The notes below the pieces were generated by a model. The model searched no databases, was not told where the DNA came from, and saw only the letters and a list, made by a program, of their open reading frames with translations. The translations under genes and the position numbers were made by a program. A DNA stretch of 64,000 bases from RGIG3013 sp045538935 (lineage in GTDB: Bacteria > Bacillota > Clostridia > Oscillospirales > Acutalibacteraceae): the NCBI GenBank assembly GCA_045538935.1, contig JAZQEI010000003.1, forward strand, positions 97,224 through 161,223, given 5' to 3'. Shown in pieces: positions 51,589 to 61,733 of this stretch. Numbering within the stretch: position 1 is the first letter of the stretch; every line of letters begins with the position of its first letter.

Positions 51589-53994
51589 TTAGCAATTTGC
51601 CGTAGGGCGAGTATTCGATGGTGTATCGGTTATATATAGTTCTCTGTTTTTGTTCTTAACATCAAAATCTATAAGTGTATGCTTTAGAACATCGTCCATA
51701 GTAGACACTAAAATAATGTTAAGAGACTGCCTTACTTCATCATCGATTTCTTCTAAGTCACCCTTATTCATTGAAGGCACCAAAACAGTTTTTATGCCTG
51801 CTTTGTAAGCGGCAACCGTTTTTTCTTTTAGTCCGCCTATTGGATACACCTTGCCCTTAATGCTAACCTCGCCAGTTAAAGCTACATTACAGCGCACCTT
51901 AGCGCCCGTTAGCGCACTAATTATAGCGGTTGTAATAGTAACACCGGCCGATGGGCCGTCTTTTTTTATAGCCGATTCTGTAGCATGAATGTGAAGGTCG
52001 GTGTCTTTATAAAACATTGGGTCTATGCCATAACGCTCGGCCTGACTTCTAACATAGCTTACAGCAGAATATGCCGATTCCTTCATAACATCGCCCAAAG
52101 AACCAGTAAGCTCTATTTTTCCGGTACCCTTTAAGGCCGATACCTCTAGTTGCATTATTTTTCCGCCGGCACCAGTCCAAGCAAGGCCATTAATAACACC
52201 AACTTGATTCTCGGTTGAATAAATATCGCCAATAAAACGACGGTTGCCTAAAAACTCGGTAATGTTTGCATTTTTAACAGTAATTTTACCTTTGGCTATG
52301 CCGTTTTGAATTTTATAGGTCACCTTACGGCAAAGCGAGGCAATTTCGCGCTCAAGTTGGCGCACACCAGCTTCCCTTGTATAATCGTTTATAAGGCCTA
52401 AGATAGCATCGGTTGTTATGCAAATTTCTTTAGTGGTTAAATTGTGTGCTTTAAGTTGTTTGGGTATAAGATGCTTTTTAGCAATGCTAAGTTTTTCGTT
52501 CATGGTGTAGCTAGAAAGCTCTATAATTTCAAGTCGGTCATACAAAGCATCGGGAATTTGTGAAACATCGTTAGCGGTTGCTATAAACACTGCCTTAGAT
52601 AAATCATAAGGAATATCTAAAAAGTGATCGCAAAAAGCATTGTTCTGCTCTTTATCTAAAACCTCTAAAAGTGCTGCAGAGGGGTCCCCTTTATAATCAC
52701 TGCCAAGTTTGTCAAGCTCATCTAACAATATAAGCGGATTAGAACTGCCGGCATTAGATATAGCCGATATTATTCTACCAGGCATTGCGCCAATGTAGGT
52801 TTTGCGGTGACCTCTAATTTCACTCTCATCATGAACACCGCCAAGAGCAATTCTAGAGTATCTGCGTCCCATACATTCGGCAATGGTTTTGCCTATGTGG
52901 GTTTTACCTACTCCCGGAGGGCCCGCAAGACAAATAATTTGGCCCGAAATGTTTGGGTTTGCTTTATATACCGCTAACATTTCGATTATGCGCTCTTTTA
53001 CCTTTTTAAGACCGTAAAAATCGCGTTCAAGTATTTTTTCTGCCTTTTTTAAATTTATATTAGTGTCGGTTACGCTGTCCCAAGGCAGTTTTATACAGGT
53101 ATCTAAATAGGTTCTAACCACCGTTGCCTCGTGCGAGCCTTGCGGCATTTTAACAAGCTTTGAAACTTCGGCATTTAACTTTTCTTTTACCGAGTCTTTT
53201 GCGTTTAGCGAATTTATTTTTGCTCGGTAATCATCAACTTCACTCTCTATAGAATCGTCACCGTAAAGCTCGTTGCTTACGGCCTTTAACTGCTCGCGCA
53301 AATAATATTCTTTTTGATTTTCATCTATTTGGCATTTTACCTGTTCGCTTATTTTTTTGTCAATTTTTGCAATTTTAGTTTCTCTCTCAAGTAGTTGCAA
53401 GAACAATTTTGCTCTTTTAATAATGCTAAGTTGTTCTAATATAAACTGTTTATCGTCAAACGGAACGGGAAAATTAGCCGTAACAACATCGCATATTGTG
53501 CTTAAATCGTTTGAAGATATAACTAAATCGTAAATATCAGGCGGAAATTTGTTAGAGATAGCTTCAAACTCTTCGAACTTTTGCTTAATTTTACGAAGCA
53601 GAGTCTGAACATAAACCGGTTTAGATTTAACCGGCTCTATAACACATTTTTCAATTATTCCAGAATAATAGTCGTTAGAATTTTCAAGCCTTACAAGTTT
53701 TGCTCTGTATTCGCCGCGGGCAAGCACCTTTACTATACCGTCGGGCATTCTTAATACCTGTGTTATGCGTGCAACACAGCCGTAATCGTATAAATCGCTA
53801 ATTTCAGGATGCTCTATTAAAATATCTTTTTGTGCTACTAAAAAGATTGACTGCTTATTTTTTAAAGCGCGCTCTACCGCGGCTATGCTTTTTTCACGGC
53901 CGACCTCAAAATGAATAAGCGCCTTTGGAAACATTACTACTCCTCTTAATGCTAAAAGCGGTAATGTTAACATTTGATTTTGCTCTTTTAACAT
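51589..53994 (-). CDS. lon: ATP-dependent protease Lon
   Basis: An 801-residue LonA protease: N-terminal substrate-binding domain (about 10-200) and coiled coil, AAA+ module with GPPGVGKTHIGK (Walker A) and LILLDELDKLG (Walker B), then the protease domain with the Ser-Lys dyad in KKDGPSAGVTITT (Ser) and GGLKEKTVAAYKAGIK (Lys). Length and all motifs are normal. Degrades misfolded and regulatory proteins in the cytoplasm. AAGGTAC precedes the ATG. No strong promoter was seen in the 68-nt gap, which mostly holds the upstream gene's terminator. Confidence 0.98.
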   Translation of the reverse strand: MLKEQNQMLTLPLLALRGVVMFPKALIHFEVGREKSIAAVERALKNKQSIFLVAQKDILIEHPEISDLYDYGCVARITQVLRMPDGIVKVLARGEYRAKLVRLENSNDYYSGIIEKCVIEPVKSKPVYVQTLLRKIKQKFEEFEAISNKFPPDIYDLVISSNDLSTICDVVTANFPVPFDDKQFILEQLSIIKRAKLFLQLLERETKIAKIDKKISEQVKCQIDENQKEYYLREQLKAVSNELYGDDSIESEVDDYRAKINSLNAKDSVKEKLNAEVSKLVKMPQGSHEATVVRTYLDTCIKLPWDSVTDTNINLKKAEKILERDFYGLKKVKERIIEMLAVYKANPNISGQIICLAGPPGVGKTHIGKTIAECMGRRYSRIALGGVHDESEIRGHRKTYIGAMPGRIISAISNAGSSNPLILLDELDKLGSDYKGDPSAALLEVLDKEQNNAFCDHFLDIPYDLSKAVFIATANDVSQIPDALYDRLEIIELSSYTMNEKLSIAKKHLIPKQLKAHNLTTKEICITTDAILGLINDYTREAGVRQLEREIASLCRKVTYKIQNGIAKGKITVKNANITEFLGNRRFIGDIYSTENQVGVINGLAWTGAGGKIMQLEVSALKGTGKIELTGSLGDVMKESAYSAVSYVRSQAERYGIDPMFYKDTDLHIHATESAIKKDGPSAGVTITTAIISALTGAKVRCNVALTGEVSIKGKVYPIGGLKEKTVAAYKAGIKTVLVPSMNKGDLEEIDDEVRQSLNIILVSTMDDVLKHTLIDFDVKNKNRELYITDTPSNTRPTANC

Positions 53995-54033
53995 ATATGT
54001 ACCTTGCCTTATATTTTTGTGTGTTCATATAAA

Positions 54034-54056
54034 CGGCACAGCAAAAAGCTGTGCCG
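54034..54056 (-). terminator. intrinsic terminator after the PrsA-like gene
   Basis: A 9-bp G+C-rich stem CGGCACAGC / GCTGTGCCG with AAAAA loop, followed on the minus strand by TTTATAT. Confidence 0.75.
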
Positions 54057-54062
54057 AAGTTA

Positions 54063-55118
54063 TTATTCGTACTTTATTTTTTTAACCTTAAAATTGTTAA
54101 CTGCGTAATCATTAATTTGAGTATCTAAAGAACTATAAAGTTCTGCCAAATATTTTTCATAATCTTCATCGTAAAGCATATACAAAACTGTGCTGTAAAG
54201 ATTTTTTTCATAATACTCGTCAGAGGTAATATCGCCCCTTACAATGAGCCTTAAAACATCATCATCGGCATCTTCTATAACCTTGGTTTCGCCTACGCTC
54301 ATTTTTTTGATATCATTAAAGTTTTGGTCTGCATAGCTTGTTTCATCAGAGCCAACTAAAGATGCATGAAGGTCCTTTGGAGCCTCCTTGTCGGTTTCTT
54401 CATGCTTGTGATCTTTAAGCTCATAATGCTCTACATAAATCGCTTCAAAGCTCTCGCCATTTTTAATGCGCTCGGCATAAGCATCGAGTTTTGCCTTTTG
54501 CTCGGCAATTTCTGAGCTAGATAAATCGGCAATATTAGTTTCTAAAATGTTTGCAATTTCAAAATTTTCATACATGGTGTCGATTACGGTTTGCTTGTCT
54601 GCTGCCTTTTCACCGTTCTCACCAAAAACATGCTCAAACACCTTAAAGCCTAAACGGTTGTTAAGATTATAATCTAAATACGTATTGTAACCAACGCCGT
54701 TTTTCTCGTAAATTTCACCGTATCCGCTCGAATACCAATCGTTATAAATGGTTGTGCTAACGCTGTTGGCCTCTTCATCGGTTAAGGTGATTTTTAACTC
54801 TTCGGCCTTTAACTGTACCATAGCATAACGTTTGCAGTGCTCTATTGCACGATTCTTTACCCACTCGTTATAAGATACGCCATCGATTTTTTGAGCATAG
54901 TAATTAACCTTAGAGAGATCGGTTGCGCCCTGGCTTGTTAGGTTTGATTCAACCTTAGATTTTGCTTCGGTGTCGGCATATATGAGCATATTTGCATAAG
55001 CACCCGATTTTATATTAACACCGCCAACCGTTACGGCAATTTCGTCCTTTGCATGACAAGCGCAAAGGGCAAATATTAAAAATACACAAAGTACTGAAAG
55101 TAAAATTCTTTTAAACAT
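54063..55118 (-). CDS. PrsA/SurA-like lipoprotein (probable foldase)
   Basis: A 351-residue exported lipoprotein: basic N-terminus, hydrophobic run, lipobox ALCAC with the lipidated Cys at ~20. The mature part begins with a SurA_N-like helical chaperone domain (IAVTVGGVNIKSGAY). A parvulin-type PPIase domain is not clear; the region around 220-330 (IKNGESFEAIYVEHY, MSVGETKVIEDADD) resembles the ends of a parvulin domain but is reduced and lacks the active-site His pattern. Likely chaperone without isomerase activity. A similar gene follows mfd in many Clostridia. Confidence 0.7.
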   Translation of the reverse strand: MFKRILLSVLCVFLIFALCACHAKDEIAVTVGGVNIKSGAYANMLIYADTEAKSKVESNLTSQGATDLSKVNYYAQKIDGVSYNEWVKNRAIEHCKRYAMVQLKAEELKITLTDEEANSVSTTIYNDWYSSGYGEIYEKNGVGYNTYLDYNLNNRLGFKVFEHVFGENGEKAADKQTVIDTMYENFEIANILETNIADLSSSEIAEQKAKLDAYAERIKNGESFEAIYVEHYELKDHKHEETDKEAPKDLHASLVGSDETSYADQNFNDIKKMSVGETKVIEDADDDVLRLIVRGDITSDEYYEKNLYSTVLYMLYDEDYEKYLAELYSSLDTQINDYAVNNFKVKKIKYE

Positions 55119-55151
55119 CTTTATCCTCCGAAAAAAGAAATTCGCACATTA

Positions 55152-55180
55152 ATTATATAATAATTAACACTAAAAGTCTA
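55152..55180 (-). promoter_or_regulatory. possible promoter for the PrsA-like gene
   Basis: Minus strand TAGACT (55180-55175), 17-bp spacer, perfect TATAAT (55157-55152). The -35 is weak and it lies just after the mfd stop. Confidence 0.5.
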
Positions 55181-55183
55181 GTA

Positions 55184-58100
55184 TTAATTGCTCTGATTTT
55201 CTTCATTAAGAAGCTCTACGGTTTGCTTTAAAACCGCAAGGTTGCTTTCACCCTTTTTAAGCTTTACAGAAAATGATGGTTTTGCACCTGCACTTATATA
55301 AAAACGCCCTTTAAAGATATCGGATAATACCGATAATCTTTGCATCTGAATATTGTTTATATAGCAAGTTATTAAATCATCACGCTGCACTATTTCGCAT
55401 ATGCCGAATTTTATGGCAAGATTTCTTATATATGCAATATCTACAAGACCCATAACCGATTTTGGAGGTTCACCAAAACGGTCTAAGAGCTCGTCGGTAA
55501 CGTCTAAAACGTCGGCTCTGCTATTTATGGTGGCAATACGCTTATACATCTCAATTCTGTTGGCGGCCGAGGGCATATATTTTTCGGGTATGTGCGCCGA
55601 AACATATATATCTACCGTACATTCGTTTTCTTCTACGGGAGCTATACCGTTTTCTTCGTTTACAGCATCGTTTAACATTTTAAGGTACATATCGTATCCG
55701 ACGGCCTCTAGGTGACCGTGTTGCTCACCGCCGAGTATTGAACCTGCACCACGAATTTCTAAATCGCGCAAAGCTATTTTAAAGCCGGCTCCAAACTCGG
55801 TAAATTCACGCATGGCATCTAGTCGTTTTGCGGCAATTTCGCTAATTTGTCTGCCTGCTCTAAAGCAAAAATATGCATATGCTCTACGCGGAGAGCGCCC
55901 AACTCTTCCCCTTAACTGATGCAGTTGCGACAACCCCATACGGTCGGCATCTTCTATAATAAGGGTGTTGGCATTAGAAATATCTACACCCGTTTCTATA
56001 ATGGATGTGCAAACAAGAATATCTATTTCGTGTTCAACAAGTTGCTTCCACACACTAGATAATGCCTCTTCACCCATTCGGCCGTGTGCTGTTGCCACTT
56101 TAAAATTGGGAAATGCATTTTGGAGTTTTAAGGCAGTACGGTCAATAGTGTCAATTCTGTTGTGCAAATAATACACCTGGCCCGAACGGCGAAGTTCTCT
56201 ATTTATAGCGTCGAAAATTACCGCATCGTTATGCTCTATTACATAGCTTGTAACGGGGTAGCGGTCAAGCGGCGCTTCGTCTATACAAGACATATCTCTA
56301 AGCCCCGACATTGCCATATTTAATGTTCTTGGAATTGGTGTTGCAGATAAAGTCAAAACATCTACATTAGGATATAACTCTTTTAATCGCTCTTTTTGTG
56401 CAACTCCAAAACGCTGTTCTTCGTCTACAATTACAAGTCCTAAATCTTTAAACTTAACATCTTTAGAAATTAAACGGTGGGTGCCGATTACCATATCTAC
56501 CGCACCACTTTGAATTCCCTTTATAGCTCTGTTTTGTGTTTTAGCATCTACAAAGCGTGATAGCATAGCAATATTAAGAGCAAAGTTAGAAAAGCGCCTT
56601 AGTGCAGTATTGTAATGCTGCCAAGCAAGAATTGTAGTGGGCACTAAAATAGCGCACTGCTTACCCTCGCTCATACATTTAAAGGCGGCCCTTAATGCAA
56701 CCTCGGTTTTGCCAAAGCCAACATCTCCGCAAAGCAATCTGTCCATAGGAACTGCACGTTCCATATCACGCTTAATTTCATTAATGCATTTAAGTTGATC
56801 TTCGGTTTCATCAAACTCAAAACGGCACTCAAAATCGCGTTGAAGATCGGTATCCTCGCCAAAAGCATAACCCTTGGCGCTCATACGTTTTGCATAAAGC
56901 GCAGTTAATTGCTTTGCCATATTTTTAACGGCAGCACGCACCCTTTTGCGTGTATTTTGCCACTCTGTTCCCGACAATTTATGCAACTTTACAGTTCCGT
57001 CTTCTTTAGAGCCAATATACTTAGAAACTAAATCAAGCTGGGTTACCGGAACATACAAAACATCGGTACCGGCGTACTTAATTTTTATATAATCTTTGGT
57101 TATTTTATTGGCTGTAATGGTTTCTATACCGGCAAATACGCCTATACCGTGAGAAGTATGAACGACATAATCGCCTTTTTCAATTTCAGAAAGCGAGGTT
57201 ATTTTCTTAGAAGAATCATTGTTAACCGATTTTCTTTTTTTACTGGCAATAAAACGGCTTGCGGGAATAAATAGAATACTGTTTTCTATTTCAAACCCGG
57301 CAGACAGTGCGCCAACAGTTACAACTACACCTTTGGGCAGACCGCTTATTTTTTCTAAAAACATAGTCTCTATGCCCTTGGCAGTTAAATCGTCGGCAAT
57401 GTTTTTGCCGCTTTTTTCATTTGTAGCAGCTATAACTACCGACAAATTGGCACCTAGGGCATTTTTAATATCTTCACACAAATATTCAATACTGCCGTTC
57501 CAAATTGCATTACGTTTAAAGGTAAATGATAAGTTTTGCTTTAGAGCAATATTAAACGAACGGCGTGTAAAGTTTTCTAATAAAACACTTTCTTTTTGCA
57601 GTATTTTGGTTATCTCGGTTTCGTCTAAATAAAGATTACCTGTTTGTGCAAAAATATGACCCTGCTCTAACAAAGTCTTAGAATCTAAAATATAATTTTC
57701 GTGTCTTGCTTTTAGAGCCAGCTGCACTTCGGCGGCATCGCTTAAAACCACAAGATAATCAGATGTGTAGTCGAAAAGTGTATACGGTTTTTGATAGATT
57801 AAATTTATATAACGGTCTAGGTTTACACTCTCACCGTATTTTATTCGCTCGAGGTCAGTTTCGACCTGTTTTAGTTGTGCATCGGTTAGCTTATTAGATT
57901 TTAAACTAATAAGCATTTTTTCTATATCTTTAGGGCTTGCCGTGATTTCTTGTGCAGGTGTAACCTTAATACTATCTACCTGTTCTATACGACGCTGATT
58001 TGTTACATCAAATGTAGAAATAGAGTCTATTTCATCGCCCCAAAATTCTATTCTGTGAGGTTTAACATCAGACGGGCAGAAAATATCTATTATGCCGCCG

Positions 58101-58633
58101 CGTTTAGAAAATTGACCCTTGCCCTCTACCTGCTCGCATCTGTAGTAGCCTGCAGATAAAAGGTTTTCAATTAAATCGGCGTCGTTTACTGTTTCTCCGG
58201 TCTTTAGTGTAAAGGTGTTTTGCTCTAAAATATTAGATGGCAAAGTATACTGTGCGGCAGCCTCTATGCTAGACACTACTACACTACACTCGCCATTCAA
58301 AATTCCGAAAAGAGTATAAAGACGTTTATGCTCATAATCTTTAGAACTGCCGAATGCATTATTAAGTAAAAAGTCACGCGATTCAAAGGAATTAACACAA
58401 ACCCCTAAATTTTTAAGGTCTTCTATAAGCTTTGCCGCCGAAGGTTCATCGGGGGTTATAAGCAAAATTTTCTTGTCGGTGTGTTCACTTAACGCCGAAA
58501 CAATAATAGCCTTATGAACATCGCAAAGGCCTGTTGCAAGGCATGGCAATAAACCCCCTTTAATACTTTCTAAGAGGGTTTTGTAACTGTTATTCTTTTG
58601 TAAAACATGGTTTAAAAACTTTAAATCAGCCAT
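55184..58633 (-). CDS. mfd: transcription-repair coupling factor Mfd
   Basis: An 1149-residue SF2 translocase that removes stalled RNA polymerase and recruits the UvrA repair machinery. N-terminal UvrB-like part, then the RNA polymerase interaction domain with GDYVVHTSHGIGVFAGIE (about 480), helicase motifs LLCGDVGFGKTEVALRAAF (Walker A), VIVDEEQRFGV (DEEQ) and VTLSATPIPRTLNMAMSG-type TRG region, and the C-terminal TRCF domain. Full length. Overlaps the pth stop by 8 nt; pth-mfd is a widely conserved pair. Confidence 0.98.
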   Translation of the reverse strand: MADLKFLNHVLQKNNSYKTLLESIKGGLLPCLATGLCDVHKAIIVSALSEHTDKKILLITPDEPSAAKLIEDLKNLGVCVNSFESRDFLLNNAFGSSKDYEHKRLYTLFGILNGECSVVVSSIEAAAQYTLPSNILEQNTFTLKTGETVNDADLIENLLSAGYYRCEQVEGKGQFSKRGGIIDIFCPSDVKPHRIEFWGDEIDSISTFDVTNQRRIEQVDSIKVTPAQEITASPKDIEKMLISLKSNKLTDAQLKQVETDLERIKYGESVNLDRYINLIYQKPYTLFDYTSDYLVVLSDAAEVQLALKARHENYILDSKTLLEQGHIFAQTGNLYLDETEITKILQKESVLLENFTRRSFNIALKQNLSFTFKRNAIWNGSIEYLCEDIKNALGANLSVVIAATNEKSGKNIADDLTAKGIETMFLEKISGLPKGVVVTVGALSAGFEIENSILFIPASRFIASKKRKSVNNDSSKKITSLSEIEKGDYVVHTSHGIGVFAGIETITANKITKDYIKIKYAGTDVLYVPVTQLDLVSKYIGSKEDGTVKLHKLSGTEWQNTRKRVRAAVKNMAKQLTALYAKRMSAKGYAFGEDTDLQRDFECRFEFDETEDQLKCINEIKRDMERAVPMDRLLCGDVGFGKTEVALRAAFKCMSEGKQCAILVPTTILAWQHYNTALRRFSNFALNIAMLSRFVDAKTQNRAIKGIQSGAVDMVIGTHRLISKDVKFKDLGLVIVDEEQRFGVAQKERLKELYPNVDVLTLSATPIPRTLNMAMSGLRDMSCIDEAPLDRYPVTSYVIEHNDAVIFDAINRELRRSGQVYYLHNRIDTIDRTALKLQNAFPNFKVATAHGRMGEEALSSVWKQLVEHEIDILVCTSIIETGVDISNANTLIIEDADRMGLSQLHQLRGRVGRSPRRAYAYFCFRAGRQISEIAAKRLDAMREFTEFGAGFKIALRDLEIRGAGSILGGEQHGHLEAVGYDMYLKMLNDAVNEENGIAPVEENECTVDIYVSAHIPEKYMPSAANRIEMYKRIATINSRADVLDVTDELLDRFGEPPKSVMGLVDIAYIRNLAIKFGICEIVQRDDLITCYINNIQMQRLSVLSDIFKGRFYISAGAKPSFSVKLKKGESNLAVLKQTVELLNEENQSN

Positions 58634-59225
58634 TATACATATTCATTGCCTTTTCGGTTTGACCCTTAATAATAAGCTCTGCCGCAGCTACAACGCGGTC
58701 TAAAGGTTGGTCTAAATTTTTAAGGTCTTCTTCTTTAAAATTAGAAAGAACATGGTTTTTTAAATCGGCATTTTCGTGAGGTTTATCACCAACGCCTATT
58801 TTAATGCGCGGAAAATTCTCGCTAGAAAGTGCCGCAATAATACTTTTTATGCCGTTATGTCCGCCCGCAGAACCCTTACGACGAATTCTTAAGACTCCTA
58901 CGGGAAAAGAAATATCATCGAACACAACAAGAACATCTTCGGGATTTATTTTATAAAATTTGGTAAGCTTTCCTACGGCGTCACCCGAATTATTCATATA
59001 GGTTTGCGGTTTTACTATTAGTATTCTTTCACCATTTAGTGTGTAATCGGCTACAAGTGCATTAAATTTAGATTTAAAATTATTTATATTGTGAGTTTTA
59101 CAAAATCTATCAATTGCCATAAAGCCTGCATTGTGACGCGTTTTTTCATAGTTTAAACCCGGATTTCCAAGGCCTACAAGCATTGCGGAATATGTAGATG
59201 TATTCTTTTTAAATGCACAGAACAT
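58626..59225 (-). CDS. pth: peptidyl-tRNA hydrolase
   Basis: A 199-residue Pth1 enzyme. MLVGLGNPGLNYEKTRHNAG has the catalytic His (RHNAG), KPQTYMNNSG and VFDDISFPVG the conserved Asn and Asp, and GSAGGHNGIKSI the second His. Fourteen residues precede the usual start; I keep the upstream ATG because AAGGGG lies 9 nt before it and the internal Met has none. Recycles peptidyl-tRNA in the cytoplasm. 12 nt after the M24 peptidase gene. Confidence 0.96.
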   Translation of the reverse strand: MFCAFKKNTSTYSAMLVGLGNPGLNYEKTRHNAGFMAIDRFCKTHNINNFKSKFNALVADYTLNGERILIVKPQTYMNNSGDAVGKLTKFYKINPEDVLVVFDDISFPVGVLRIRRKGSAGGHNGIKSIIAALSSENFPRIKIGVGDKPHENADLKNHVLSNFKEEDLKNLDQPLDRVVAAAELIIKGQTEKAMNMYNG

Positions 59226-59237
59226 AAATTTTACCCC

Positions 59238-60305
59238 TTAAAGCACTATTAGCTTTTTATCACTTTGTGTAATGTTAATACAGCCGTTATCTGTTACAAC
59301 AACCATATCTTCTATTCTAACGCCAAAATTATTTTCTAAATAAATGCCTGGTTCTACAGTTAATACCATACCACTTTTGAGTTTAGTTGTATCTCTTAAA
59401 TTAAAGCAAGGGCTTTCGTGAATTTCGATACCTACGCTGTGGCCAAGTCCATGACCAAAACAGTTTTTGTAACCCGCATTATAAATTATATCGCGTGCAA
59501 TTTTATCTATACTTTTACAAACCTTACCGCTCTTTATTGCATTTAATGCGGCCTGTTGGGCCTGTAAAACAGTATTATACACTTCTTTCTGCTCATCGCT
59601 TACATGCCCTACTGCTACGGTGCGGGTCATATCAGACCTATATCCGTTTACCACAGCACCAAAATCTAATGTTACAAAATCACCCGACTCTATCTTTTTG
59701 TCGGTTGGTACAGCATGTGGCTGTGAGGAATTTTTACCAGATGCCACTATAAAATCAAACGATACGCCATCTGAGCCTAGTCTTCTTAAATAAAACTCCA
59801 TATTAAGCATTATTTCTTTTTCACTAATACCGGGTTTTATATAGTTTAAGATGTAGCTAAAGGTTTTATCGGTTATTTTTTGAGCCGCCTTTATATTTGA
59901 AATTTCTTCTTCTGTTTTTACGGCGCGCATTTTTAGTATTTTGTTTTTTAGGTTGTCATCTAGCAGAACATTTATATTTTTTAGAGATTTGCAAAGTAGT
60001 GAATATTCATCTAAACTGACTGTGTCAGTTTCTAAAAATAACTCGTTAACGCCGTTTTGCTCTAAAAACTCTAAAAGCTCAGATGAGAAGTTTTTAGATA
60101 ACACAACATCTAAACCGCTAACGGTTGCTGTTGCCATTTCAAAATACCTAAAATCTATAAAAAAAGCTGCTTTAGTTTTTGTAATTACTATATTGCCCGC
60201 GCTGGATTTGAAATTTGTAAGATAAAAACGGTTGGCATCGTTTTTAATGAGCATTGCCTGATTTTTCTTCAGCCTTTGCATTATTTGCTTTATTTTACTG
60301 TTCAA
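59238..60305 (-). CDS. M24 family Xaa-Pro aminopeptidase
   Basis: A 355-residue pita-bread metallopeptidase with the creatinase-like N-terminal domain (about 1-125). The five metal ligands are visible: DFGAVVNGYRSDMTRT (two Asp), FGHGLGHSVG (His), VEPGIYLE (Glu) and GVRIEDMVVV (Glu). IHESP matches Xaa-Pro enzymes. Cytoplasmic, cleaves X-Pro bonds in peptides. 10 nt after the pepD-like gene, 12 nt before pth. Confidence 0.94.
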   Translation of the reverse strand: MNSKIKQIMQRLKKNQAMLIKNDANRFYLTNFKSSAGNIVITKTKAAFFIDFRYFEMATATVSGLDVVLSKNFSSELLEFLEQNGVNELFLETDTVSLDEYSLLCKSLKNINVLLDDNLKNKILKMRAVKTEEEISNIKAAQKITDKTFSYILNYIKPGISEKEIMLNMEFYLRRLGSDGVSFDFIVASGKNSSQPHAVPTDKKIESGDFVTLDFGAVVNGYRSDMTRTVAVGHVSDEQKEVYNTVLQAQQAALNAIKSGKVCKSIDKIARDIIYNAGYKNCFGHGLGHSVGIEIHESPCFNLRDTTKLKSGMVLTVEPGIYLENNFGVRIEDMVVVTDNGCINITQSDKKLIVL

Positions 60306-60315
60306 AACATTACTC

Positions 60316-61722
60316 CTAAAGATTTTTTAAAACCATACACAAATATTCATAGGTGGATTTAGCCGATGCAATGTCTAACCTCTCGTTAGGCGTGTGAACA
60401 TCGTATATATTAGGACCTATAGATACAGCGTCAAGCCCGTCTATTTTCTCACTCAACAGTCCACACTCTAAGCCCGCATGAATTATATCAACCTTCATTT
60501 TTTGGCCATACATTTTTTCGTAAGTGTTACAAAGAGTATCTCTAAGTGGCGAATTTTCCTTATACTCCCATGCAGGATAACCGCCGCCAAACTCTATTTT
60601 TCCACCATTTTGGGTTACAAGAGCTGTAATTCGATTTTGCAAATCATAAAGTTCATTTTTCTTAGCGCTTCTTAAAGAAAACGTAATTGAGAGTGCGTTT
60701 TCATCTGTTCTTATAACGCCCATATTTAAAGAGGTTTGAACAAGTCCCTCTACATTAGTGCTGTATTTTATTACACCGTTTGGAGCATTGAAAAGTAATT
60801 CTGCGATTTTTTTAGAGTCTGCATAAGTAGCGGCCATATTAGTCGCATCAATTTGCTCAACTGTAATTATCGGTGTTTCGGCATTAGTTTTTATATTTAA
60901 TTTTTCTATCTGCTGGCTTGGATTGTTTTTACAAGATATTACTGCAACACAGTTGCGAGCAATGGCATTGTCTTTATCACCACCGCAAATACTAACCAGG
61001 TTAAATTCCTCGGTTAAAGAATTTAAAATCTGGCCCATTAACTTGTTAGCGTTTAGTCGGTTTTTATCTATATCAATACCAGAATGACCGCCCAAAAGTC
61101 CACCAACTGTTATTTTGTAACAAGGGTTATTAATTTTGGTAGTTTTAAGTTCAAAATGCGCTTTACCGGTTATTCCGCCCGCACAGCCTGCAGTTAAAAC
61201 ACCCTGCTCTTCGGAATCTATATTTATTAAACTGCGAGCGCACAAAACACCCACATCTAAAGCTAATGCGCCGTACATGCCGGTTTCTTCATCGGTGGTA
61301 AAAACCGCTTCTATTGGCGGATGCTCTAGCGAGTTATCCTCTAAAATGCTAAGCACCATAGCAACTGCTATGCCATTATCGGCGCCAAGTGTGGTAGAGT
61401 CAGCAAAAAGAAATTCACCGTCAGTAAGCACACAAATAGGATCGGTTAAAAAATCTATATTGCTTGTGTTTTCTTTTTCGCAAACCATATCTAAATGACC
61501 TTGCAAAATAACCGCCTTGTGATTCTCGTAACCTTTACTGGCTTTTTTCTTTATTACAACGTTAAACGAATTGTCGGTGTAATACTCGAGTGAATGTTTC
61601 TTTGCAAACTGCACACAATATTCACTTATTTTTTGCATATTACCCGAACCGTGCGGAATTTTAGCAAGCTCGGTAAAATAATAAAATATTCTTTCTTGTT
61701 TTAAATTTTCTAACTTTTGCAT
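60316..61722 (-). CDS. pepD: M20 family aminoacyl-histidine dipeptidase (PepD-like)
   Basis: A 468-residue M20C dipeptidase. IPHGSGNMQKISEY at the N-terminus, VILQGHLDMVCEKE (His and Asp ligands), TLGADNGIAVAM (bridging Asp), EAVFTTDEETGMYGA (catalytic Glu and ligand) and IHAGLECGLLSEK (Glu), with the final His in VHTPNERLDI. All match PepD. Hydrolyses Xaa-His and broader dipeptides. First of three peptidase/hydrolase genes between radC and mfd, 11 nt after radC. Confidence 0.95.
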   Translation of the reverse strand: MQKLENLKQERIFYYFTELAKIPHGSGNMQKISEYCVQFAKKHSLEYYTDNSFNVVIKKKASKGYENHKAVILQGHLDMVCEKENTSNIDFLTDPICVLTDGEFLFADSTTLGADNGIAVAMVLSILEDNSLEHPPIEAVFTTDEETGMYGALALDVGVLCARSLINIDSEEQGVLTAGCAGGITGKAHFELKTTKINNPCYKITVGGLLGGHSGIDIDKNRLNANKLMGQILNSLTEEFNLVSICGGDKDNAIARNCVAVISCKNNPSQQIEKLNIKTNAETPIITVEQIDATNMAATYADSKKIAELLFNAPNGVIKYSTNVEGLVQTSLNMGVIRTDENALSITFSLRSAKKNELYDLQNRITALVTQNGGKIEFGGGYPAWEYKENSPLRDTLCNTYEKMYGQKMKVDIIHAGLECGLLSEKIDGLDAVSIGPNIYDVHTPNERLDIASAKSTYEYLCMVLKNL

Positions 61723-61733
61723 GTGTTTTCCTT